7,571 nucleotides of DNA, taken from NCBI GenBank assembly GCA_036274635.1, contig DASUFI010000232.1, forward strand, positions 1 through 7,571, given 5' to 3'. The first letter of the stretch is position 1. The number at the start of each line of letters is the position of its first letter. Origin of the DNA: DASUFI01 sp036274635 (GTDB lineage: Bacteria > Planctomycetota > B15-G4). Positions 1-6,500 of this stretch are shown here, piece after piece. The translations under genes and the position numbers were made by a program. The notes under the pieces are model-generated. The model was not told where the DNA came from and did not search any database. It saw nothing but the letters and a program-made list of their open reading frames with translations.

Positions 1-143
1 CCGTCGGGCACGGCATCCGTGCCCGTCTCGAAGTCGCCGTTGCGCAGCAGGTTGCGGCCCGGCACCGGCACGGCCTCGCCCGCGGCGGCGGTGCCGGGCA
101 GCAGGAGCAGAGCGGCGAGGAGTGCGTGTGGCGGTCGCAGCAT
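1..143 (-). CDS. Secreted protein, N-terminal fragment (cut by window edge)
   Basis: Only the first 47 codons are in the window; the gene runs off the left edge. The ATG at 141-143 opens a classical signal peptide: a short N-region (MLRPP), a Leu/Ala-rich core at about residues 7-16, and a small-residue cleavage region (TAAAG) near residues 18-22. The mature part begins with NLLRNGDFETG at residues 31-41, a sequence often seen at the start of beta-sandwich carbohydrate-binding-like domains (CBM4/9-type) in secreted proteins. That assignment is an inference from one short motif. The codons are almost all G/C-ending, like the neighbouring genes. It lies 94 bp downstream of the phosphate permease on the same strand, but nothing visible links the functions. 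The true product cannot be named from this fragment. Confidence 0.72.
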   Translation of the reverse strand, partial: MLRPPHALLAALLLLPGTAAAGEAVPVPGRNLLRNGDFETGTDAVPD

Positions 144-237
144 CGGTACGGACACCCCGGATCCAACCGGACGGGGAGGCGCGGCGTCACGCCGGCCGAG
201 TCCAGATTGCCCCCGTCGGCCGGGGCCGGCAAGGCCC

Positions 238-1242
238 TCAGCGCCAGCCGGCCATGGCCATCAGCCACCAGCAGCCGGCGGCGATGAGCGCGGACGCCGG
301 GATGGTGAGCACCCAGGCCCACACGACGCGCCCGGCCACGCCCCAGCGCACGGCGCGCGAGCCGCGCGTGGCCCCGACGCCCACGATGGCGCCGGTGATG
401 GTGTGGGTGGTGCTGACCGGGATGCCCAGCCAGGTGGCGCCGTACAGGCACAGCGCGCCGGCGGACTCGGCCGAGAAGCCGTGCACCGGCTGCAGCTCGG
501 CCAGCTTCTGGCCCATGGTCTTCACGATGCGCCAGCCGCCGGCCATGGTGCCCAGCGCCATCGCGGCGTGGCAGGAGAGCACGACCCACAGCGGCACGCT
601 GGCCGTCACCGCCACCTTCTTCGAGGCGATGAGCACCGCGAGGATGATGCCCATGGTCTTCTGCGCGTCGTTGCCGCCGTGCCCGAGGCTGTAGGCCGCG
701 GCCGAGACCAGCTGCAGCTTGCGGAACAGCCCGCTCACGCGGCTGGGCGCGCTGGTGCGACACAGCAGGTACACGATGGTCATGAAGATGTAGCCGATCA
801 CCAGCCCGAGCAGCGGCGCGAGCAGGATGAAGGCCATGATCTTGAACAGGCTGGACCAGATCAGCGAGGTCGGCCCGGCGTGCACCAGCGCCGCGCCCGC
901 GAAGCCGCCCACCAGCGCGTGCGAGCTGCTGGAGGGGATGGCCGCGTACCACGTGATGATGTCCCACGCGATCGCGCCCAGCAGGCCGGCGGCGATGACG
1001 GGCAGCGTGACGGTGTCGGGATCCACCACGCCCTTGCCGATGGTGGCCGCGACCTTGGTCTCGAAGATGAGGAAGGCCACGAAGTTGAAGAAGGCCGCCC
1101 AGATCACGGCCGTGTGCGGCTTGAGCACGCGCGTGCTCACCACGGTGGCAATGGAGTTGGCCGCGTCGTGAAAGCCGTTGACGAAGTCGAAGAGGAGCGC
1201 GAGGGCGATGATGCCCCAGGTCAGCAGCTCGAGCTCAGGCAT
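238..1242 (-). CDS. pit: PiT-family inorganic phosphate transporter
   Basis: This is an inner-membrane, low-affinity phosphate permease of the PiT/PHO4 family (334 aa), expected to move metal-phosphate or phosphate with cations into the cytoplasm. The two inverted family signatures are visible: NGFHDAANSIATVV at residues 22-35 and GHGGNDAQKTMG at 187-198. Other conserved blocks are IPSSSSHALVGG at 102-113 and IPVSTTHTITGAIVGVG at 274-290. Hydrophobic segments recur along the whole length, as expected for a protein of about ten spans. The length suits the short bacterial PiT form without a large central loop. The ATG overlaps the end of the upstream DUF47 gene by 8 nt (GCATGCCTGA) and has no clear Shine-Dalgarno sequence, so translation probably depends on coupling to that gene. 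The DUF47-pit pairing is a well-known arrangement. Cation preference and affinity cannot be read from the sequence. Confidence 0.96.
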   Translation of the reverse strand: MPELELLTWGIIALALLFDFVNGFHDAANSIATVVSTRVLKPHTAVIWAAFFNFVAFLIFETKVAATIGKGVVDPDTVTLPVIAAGLLGAIAWDIITWYAAIPSSSSHALVGGFAGAALVHAGPTSLIWSSLFKIMAFILLAPLLGLVIGYIFMTIVYLLCRTSAPSRVSGLFRKLQLVSAAAYSLGHGGNDAQKTMGIILAVLIASKKVAVTASVPLWVVLSCHAAMALGTMAGGWRIVKTMGQKLAELQPVHGFSAESAGALCLYGATWLGIPVSTTHTITGAIVGVGATRGSRAVRWGVAGRVVWAWVLTIPASALIAAGCWWLMAMAGWR

Positions 1243-1858
1243 GCTTCAGGACGATCGTGTCGAGCACGTTGGCCACGTCCTCGCAGCGGTCGGTGGCGGA
1301 CTCGATCTCGGCGAACAGGTCCTTCCACTTGATGATCTCGATCGGGTCCTTGCACCTGTCGAACAGCCCGGCCAGCGCCTGCTGCATGACCCGGTCGGCC
1401 TCGTTCTCCTGGGTCTGGATGTCGATGCACTTCTCGTGGATGAGGCGCGCGTTCTTCATGTCGCGCAGCAGCGGCATGGCGTCGCGGATGATGCCCGTGG
1501 CGTGGCGCAGGCAGCGCGCCAGCTCCAGCGCCTCGGGCCGCGGCGCGCCCACGCGGTAGACCACCATGCGGTTCACGGCCGTGTCGATGAGGTCGACGAT
1601 GTCGTCCAGCCGCGAGACCAGCGTGTGGATGTCCTCGCGGTCGATGGGCGTGATGAAGGTGCGCGCCAGGCGGTCGAGCGTGTCGTGGGTGATCTTGTCG
1701 CCCGCGTGCTCGATGTCCTTGATGCGCTTGGCGCGCTCCTCGAGGTCGTCGAACTTCTCGAGGAACTCGATGAAGAGCTGCGAGGCCTCGTGGGCGTTGC
1801 CCGCGGCGCGCTCGAACAGCTCGAAGAAGTTCTCTTCCTTGGGCAGGAACCAGATCAT
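1235..1858 (-). CDS. DUF47 / PhoU-like phosphate transport regulator
   Basis: This is a 207-aa all-helical cytoplasmic protein of the DUF47 family (distant PhoU relative, Pit accessory protein). The start MIWFLPKEENFFELFE is characteristic of the family. PhoU-type ExxxD metal-binding motifs appear at E50-D54 (EHAGD) and E151-D155 (ENEAD). TPIDREDIHTL at residues 70-80 and IIKWKDLFAEIESATDRCEDVANVL at 175-199 (its core being KWKDLFAEIESATDRC) also fit. Family members sit next to PiT genes and are thought to control or assist phosphate uptake; here the stop codon overlaps the pit start. I chose the ATG at 1856-1858 because it gives the usual family N-terminus, although only CAATCCCCCGCC precedes it. 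A GTG at 1895-1897 has a better-placed AGGA and would add 13 residues, so the start is uncertain. The family call is secure; the regulatory role is inferred. Confidence 0.93.
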   Translation of the reverse strand: MIWFLPKEENFFELFERAAGNAHEASQLFIEFLEKFDDLEERAKRIKDIEHAGDKITHDTLDRLARTFITPIDREDIHTLVSRLDDIVDLIDTAVNRMVVYRVGAPRPEALELARCLRHATGIIRDAMPLLRDMKNARLIHEKCIDIQTQENEADRVMQQALAGLFDRCKDPIEIIKWKDLFAEIESATDRCEDVANVLDTIVLKHA

Positions 1859-1937
1859 GGCGGGGGATTGAATCAGGCCGGCCCTCCGGCTGTCCACACG
1901 CAATCCTCACGCGGCCCTCGCGCCTCCGGGTCGCGGA

Positions 1938-2336
1938 TCAACCGCCGGCCATGAGCTGCGAGAGGCGCAGGATGATCTGCCTGTGCGCGACGCGCGCGGC
2001 CGCCAGCGGCCCCTTGCGGCCGGCCGCGCGCTCGAGCGCGCCGTGGTCGTCGGCCGCGTCGCGCATGCGCTCCTCCGCCGGCCGCGCGCGCCAGTCGATG
2101 AAGGAGCCCTGGTCGCGCATCTCGAAGCGGTCGAAGGTGCGCAGCGGCTGCGAGTCGCCGTCCTGCGCGAGTCGCACGAGATCGACGGTCTCGTCGAACG
2201 GGTCGTCGACCTCGGCCCCTTGGCGTGCCGGCCGGGGGGAGCATGCCGCGTGGCGGCGGCGGCGTCGAGGGGGTGATTCCAGCGCGCGCGAGCGGTTGGC
2301 CCGGAGCTTGCTCACGTACGAGGCGATCCCCGTCAA
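1938..2336 (-). CDS. Uncharacterised protein upstream of the DUF47-pit pair
   Basis: I do not recognise this 132-aa frame. Evidence that it is real is its codon use: from the DDPFDETVDLV segment to the end nearly every codon ends in G or C, and the residue composition is natural (acidic-aromatic TFDRFEMRDQGSFIDW, then a helical Arg/Ala-rich tail ending HRQIILRLSQLMAGG). There is no signal peptide or membrane span. The first 40 residues are less convincing, with an RRRRRH run and mixed third positions, and there is no ATG start. Options are TTG at 2334-2336 (used here) or GTG at 2313-2315; the frame is open back to about 2369. It ends 79 bp before the DUF47 start on the same strand, so it may be cotranscribed with the phosphate pair, but function cannot be inferred from that alone. 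Confidence 0.62.
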   Translation of the reverse strand: MTGIASYVSKLRANRSRALESPPRRRRRHAACSPRPARQGAEVDDPFDETVDLVRLAQDGDSQPLRTFDRFEMRDQGSFIDWRARPAEERMRDAADDHGALERAAGRKGPLAAARVAHRQIILRLSQLMAGG

Positions 2337-2348
2337 TTCCCGCTCACC

Positions 2349-2352
2349 GGAG
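2349..2352 (+). promoter_or_regulatory. Shine-Dalgarno site (GGAG) of the 38-aa membrane protein
   Basis: GGAG lies 7 nt before the ATG at 2360. It decides between that start and a second in-frame ATG at 2372, which has no purine-rich site in front of it. It also supports the tiny frame being translated. Confidence 0.6.
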
Positions 2353-2359
2353 TCATCGC

Positions 2360-2476
2360 ATGAAGCGCCTCATGAACGAACAGGCAGGCAGGGCGCGCAC
2401 GGGCATCCTGCTGTGGCTGCTCGGCGTGCCGCTGCCGATCATCCTGATCATCTGGGCGATCAAGGGCTGCGCCTGA
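2360..2476 (+). CDS. Small single-span membrane protein (38 aa)
   Basis: This is a 38-residue protein: a basic, polar N-terminus (MKRLMNEQAGRART), one hydrophobic span at about residues 15-34 containing GVPLPIILIIW, and a short KGCA tail with a terminal-region cysteine. Positive residues before the span suggest the N-terminus stays in the cytoplasm. The Gly-Val-Pro-Leu-Pro-Ile core resembles small 'hypothetical membrane protein' genes I recall from other bacteria, but I cannot assign a family or function. A GGAG Shine-Dalgarno sequence 7 nt upstream and a GC-rich hairpin followed by a short T run 14 nt after the stop make it look like a stand-alone gene. It is divergent from the unrecognised minus-strand gene, with only about 23 bp between the two proposed start codons. 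The alternative is a chance frame, but the hydrophobic design, the Shine-Dalgarno site and the G/C-ending codons argue against that. Confidence 0.68.
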   Translation: MKRLMNEQAGRARTGILLWLLGVPLPIILIIWAIKGCA

Positions 2477-2490
2477 GCGGCCAGTCCCAC

Positions 2491-2519
2491 GCGCCGCCGC
2501 CGCCGCGGCGCCGTTTCTA
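2491..2519 (+). terminator. Candidate intrinsic terminator after the small membrane protein
   Basis: A perfect 7-bp GC-only stem (GCGCCGC at 2491-2497 pairing with GCGGCGC at 2505-2511) has a 7-nt loop and is followed by CCGTTTCT. The T run is short, so it is only moderately convincing. It lies between two converging genes, where a terminator is expected. The other orientation has no T-rich tail. Confidence 0.42.
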
Positions 2520-2536
2520 CAAGCCGCGCTGGGTGC

Positions 2537-3242
2537 TCAGGGCTCCACGGCCTTCAGCGCGTTGCTCAGCGCAACGCCCTTCACGGCCGCCGGGTCCTTG
2601 ATCGCGAACTGGAAGTACCAGTCCTGCCCGGGCGCCGCCGAGGGCCACGCGCTCCACGGGATCACGATCGAGCCGCCGACGCTGGTCACCAGCGGGACCT
2701 GCAGGGTCGGCGGCACCGACACCAGCGTGCCGGCGAGCGCGGAGCCGAGGTCCGTCCAGCGGAAGTCCGCGCCATTGCGCAGCACCGCGAGCTCGCCCTG
2801 GATGCCGAAGCTCTGGCCCTCCGCGCCCGCCACCACGTCCGGGAGGTGATCACCGTCGAGGTCCGCCAGCGCCAGCGCCTCGGGGTTGGCGCCAGCCGCG
2901 AAACCCAGCTTCGGCAGCAGCGCGCCCGTGCCGTCGTTGCGCCGCACGTAGACGGTCTCGTCGAGACTGCCCGAGTGCAGCACGTCGGGCCAGCCGTCGC
3001 CGTCGACGTCCGCGACGCCGACGCGCACCGCATCGAGGGAGCCGTCGGCGGGCATCGACGCGCTCAGCTCGAAGGTGCCGTCACCCTGGCCGCGCAGCGT
3101 GCTCACGGACGCGTACTGGCCCAGGGTGACCGCGTCGAGGTGCCCGTCGAGGTCGAGGTCGCCCAGAGCGATGTCGTATTGCTGCTCGGCATAGGCCGAG
3201 ACGGACCGAACAGGATAGCGGAACGGCGCGGGAGCGGGGGCG
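2537..3242 (-). CDS. VCBS/FG-GAP repeat protein, apparently 5'-truncated (possible pseudogene)
   Basis: The frame encodes beta-propeller-type repeats of about 50 residues, each with a calcium-binding loop: DLDLDGHLD (3134-3160), DVDGDGWPD (2984-3010) and DLDGDHLPD (2837-2863, with His where Gly is usual). Each loop is flanked by typical strands such as YDIALGD and GDGTF. After the third repeat comes a different C-terminal domain (about 2537-2722; WYFQFAIKDPAA, then LSNALKAVEP), like the end domains of secreted planctomycete proteins. Such proteins are normally exported and larger. Here there is no signal peptide, and no ATG anywhere in frame. The only starts are a GTG at 3392-3394, deep inside hicB in another frame, and a GTG at 3104-3106, which would remove the first repeat. 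Recognisable repeat sequence begins (PFRYPV) right after the hicB stop. I infer loss of the 5' end by rearrangement; translation is doubtful. Confidence 0.72.
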
Positions 3243-3452
3243 TCAGGGACGGACGCGCTGAATGCCGACGAAGTCGAGGCTCTCGGGTTCCTCGCCCTGC
3301 TCCCCGAGGCAGGCGAGGATGGCTTCGCGGATGCGCTCGAGCAACTCGTCCTGAGAGCGCGCCTGCGTCTGGCAGCCTGGCAGCGCAGGAACACTGGCGA
3401 CCAACCAGCCTTCCCGATCTCGTTCGATGAGGATGTCGTACTCGCGGGCCAT
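3243..3452 (-). CDS. hicB: HicB-family antitoxin, short form, orphan
   Basis: This is a 69-aa HicB-like protein. MAREYDILIERDREGWLVAS (residues 1-20) and VPALPGCQTQARSQDELLERI form the partially degraded RNase H-like HicB fold. The C-terminal DFVGIQRVRP matches the end often seen in short HicB proteins that directly precede or overlap hicA. HicB normally binds and blocks the HicA mRNA interferase. Here no HicA-like frame (small, double-stranded-RNA-binding fold with a catalytic His) follows; VCBS-repeat sequence starts at once. At this length it has only the HicA-binding fold and no room for a C-terminal DNA-binding domain, so autoregulation is not supported. The ATG at 3450-3452 gives the family N-terminus; the longer in-frame extension to 3482 adds only MRLPAASGSP. 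Some short HicB-like proteins exist without toxins, so it may be functional in another role. Confidence 0.85.
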   Translation of the reverse strand: MAREYDILIERDREGWLVASVPALPGCQTQARSQDELLERIREAILACLGEQGEEPESLDFVGIQRVRP

Positions 3453-3477
3453 GGGGGATCCCGAAGCTGCGGGGAGG

Positions 3478-3491
3478 CGCACGGACGTGCG
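3478..3491. promoter_or_regulatory. Perfect inverted repeat in the divergent hicB / oxidoreductase intergenic region
   Basis: CGCACG-GA-CGTGCG has 6-bp arms and a 2-bp centre. It sits 26 bp upstream of the hicB ATG and 40 bp upstream of the divergent gene's ATG, a place where an operator would fit. No clear -35/-10 pair is visible on either strand. In DNA this GC-rich, a short palindrome can arise by chance, so this is only a candidate. Confidence 0.25.
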
Positions 3492-3530
3492 TGAGTCTAC
3501 TATCTGTCGAATCTCCTGATGGGTGACTCC

Positions 3531-6500
3531 ATGCAGTCGGCGCCGCGTGACGCGTGTTACGGACGTGTGCGCCCAGCACCGCGTCGCCGGCAGTGCTCGC
3601 GCAATGCGCTCGTCACCTGCATCGCGACGGCGGCATCACTCGGACTGCTGGTTATCCGCGCCACGGAAGCCCAGGCTCCGTCTCCGCCATCCGACCTCTC
3701 TTCCTCCTTCGCCGTCCCGCCCGGCTGCGCCGTCTCGCTCTGGGCCGAGTCGCCTCTCTTCTACAACCCCACCGCCATCGACATCGACCCGCAGGGCCGC
3801 GTGTGGGTGACCGAGGCCGTGAACTACCGCCAGTGGGACGGCCGCAATCCCGGTCTGCACCACGACGACGGCGACCGCGTGATGGTGATCGAGGACAGCG
3901 ACGGCGACGGCGTCGCGGACAAGAGCACGGTGTTCGCGCAGGACAAGGACCTCGTCTCGCCACTCGGCATCTGCTGGCTGCCGGACAAGGTGCTGGTGTC
4001 GTGCTCGCCGACGGTGTGGGCCTACTACGACGACGACCACGACCTCAAGGCCGACCGCAAGGAGGTCTTTCTCACCGGCTTCGGCGGCGCCAACCACGAC
4101 CATGGCGCGCACAGCTTCAGCGTGGGGCCCGACGGGCGACTCTACATGGCGCTGGGCAACGCGGGGCCGCACGTGGTCACGGACAAGTCCGGCTTCACGC
4201 TGCGCTCCGGCTCCTGCTACACGGGCGGCGGCCAGTTCGAGGCGCCCAACAAGCCCGGCCTCGTGAGCGACGACGGCCACGTCTACGTCGGCGGCCTCAT
4301 CCTGCGCTGCAACCAGGACGGCACCGGCCTCGCGGTCCTGGCCCACAACTTTCGCAACCCCTACGAGGTCGTGGTCGATGCCTTCGGCGACATGTGGACC
4401 TTCGACAACGACGACGACGGCAACCAGTGCTGCCGCGCGACGTGGGTCATGGAGGGCGGCAACTACGGATATTTCTCGACCGACGGCTCGCGCACGTGGG
4501 AAGCGGACCGGCGGCCGGGGCAGAGCGTACAGAGGGCCCACTGGCACCAGGACGATCCGGGCGTGTGCCCGACCACGCTGATCACGGGCAGCGGCGGGCC
4601 GACGGGCGTGTGCGTGTACGAGGGTGACGCGTTGCCGGAGCCGCTGCGCGGCGCGCTGCTGTGCGCGGATGCAGGCAGAAACTGCGTGTATGCGCTGCGG
4701 CGCGTGCCGGACGGCGCGGGCTTCAAGTTGCTGCCGGTGGAGGGGGCGCCGGCGGTGAACGGGCTGGCGCCGGACGGGCAGCAGCTCACGGGCCTGATCG
4801 TGAGCAAGGCGGCGGGCGGGGGCGACGAGACGTGGCACTTCTTCCGGCCGAGCGATGTGTGCGTGGCGCCGGATGGATCGGTGATCGTGGCGGACTGGTT
4901 CGATCCGGGGGTGGGAGGACACTTGGCGCAGGATCAGCGGGCGTACGGGAGGCTGCTGCGGATCACGTCGAGCAGGACCCTGCCGCCGCTGGCCGCTGTG
5001 CCGCCGGACATCCGCGATCCCGAGCAGTGGACCACGGCCTTGGCCAGTCCGGCTCAGTCGATCCGAGCGTGCGCCAGCACGAACATCGAGCCGGAGACGA
5101 TCGGACCCAGACGGAGCGCATTGTCGTCCGCGCCCGGGGCGCCACTCTCCCGTGAGGCCTCTGCTCGCCTCGGCTGGTTTCGAGACATGTTGGAGCCGCC
5201 GCCGGTGTTTCGCGAGTACGAGAAGTACGACCTGCAGGATTCGGACCTGTTCATCGCACGCCTCCGCGCCTGGCAATGCGCCGGCAACACGCGCAAGCTG
5301 CGCAACTTCGTGAAACTCTCCACGCCGATGCAATCGAGTGTCTTGCGCGAGATCTTCACCGCACTCGCCGTCGGAGCGGACCTGGGCCTCGATGGTGGTG
5401 GCGAGTTGCTCGCTCAGTCGCAAATTGCCTCCGACCTTGTTCTTCTCGAGGCCGTTGGCGCAGCGTGTGGCGCCGGCGCGAAGTCCGCTTCCGCGCTCGG
5501 CGCCACGAGGATTCTCGACCAACAGGCACACTCGCTGAGCGCTCCATGGTCTCGGGGGGCACTCGCTCTCGCCTGGCGTCTCCATCCCGAGTCCCTCGTC
5601 CCCGCCTTCTCCGCTCGCGTCATGTCCCCATCCCTCGACCGCGCCGCCCGTGAGCAATCCCTCACCGCCCTTGCCTTCTGCACCTCGCGCGAAGCCGGCG
5701 AAGCCATGCTCACGCTCGCCCTCGCCGGTCCGCCCGACACCCGCGAGCTCGCCGCGTGGTGGATCCAGCACAACGACGCCAACATCTGGCGCGACTACGG
5801 CCTCGCGCAGCACGTCGCCGCGGCGCAGGAGTGGACGGACGCCGACATCGTCTGGCGCAGCGGGCCGGTGACGCGCGGGAGCGTCGACGTGGCAGTCAAG
5901 GTCGGGCAGTCGCGTCGCATGTCACTCGTCGTGACCGAGGCGGACAACGGCAACGGCTGCGACTGGGCCGACTGGCTCGAACCGAAGCTCGTGCTGCGCA
6001 CGAAGGACACGCCCGCTCCGCCGCTGTGGCTGGGGCCTGACTGCCTCGCTTGGGCCTCCGCCGCGGCGGGATGGGGCAGCGTGAACAACGGTCGGAACTG
6101 CGACGGCGGGCCGCTGTCCGTGGACGGCCGAGTCTTCGAGCGCGGCATCGGGACGCACGCGCCGAGCCGCATCGACTTCGACTTGCCCGAGAGGGCGCGC
6201 GACGCATTCTTCGTCGCGACGGCTGCGGTCGACGACGGTGGCACGAACCAGCCAGATGCCCCGACGAAGGTGGAGTTCCTCGTCTACCTCGACCACGCCG
6301 CCGACCGGGAGCGCGAAGCCAGGGTGAGATCACAGCGCCTCGACGACCGGCTCGGCGTGCTGCGTGACCCCGCCCGCAGCGTCGATGACCGCGTGGCGGC
6401 GGCCGAGGCGCTCGCTCACGATCCGCAGGGCGGCCTGCGTCTCATCGCCGAAGCCTCCGCCGGCCGCCTCGCGGCGCTGCAGCCCGACGACGCGCGCGCC

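Noticed and set aside
219..230. Inverted repeat GCCGG-GG-CCGGC just after the pit stop, as a terminator
   Set aside because: The stem is only 5 bp with a 2-nt loop and there is no T run on the minus strand, so it is likely chance in GC-rich DNA.
19..1332. A 437-codon plus-strand frame across the pit gene
   Set aside because: It is Gly/Arg/His-rich shadow sequence opposite a clear PiT transporter with both family signatures.
3180..3242. A remnant hicA start (ATGCCGAGC after hicB)
   Set aside because: The following codons give Ser/Thr-rich sequence that is the off-frame reading of the VCBS repeats, with no HicA motif.
3498..3503. TACTAT as a -10 element for the oxidoreductase gene
   Set aside because: It matches the -10 consensus at only four of six bases, no -35-like sequence lies at the right distance, and promoter rules for this lineage are uncertain.
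4860..5300. A possible frameshift splitting the large gene where family similarity fades
   Set aside because: I translated the frame codon by codon through this region; it has no stop, and recognisable domains in the same frame lie on both sides.
3636..5813. A 725-codon open frame on the minus strand, opposite the oxidoreductase gene
   Set aside because: It is an artefact of extreme G/C third-position bias on the coding strand, which removes stops from the antisense frame. Its translation is Arg/Ala/Val-rich low-complexity sequence, while the plus frame has unmistakable domain motifs.
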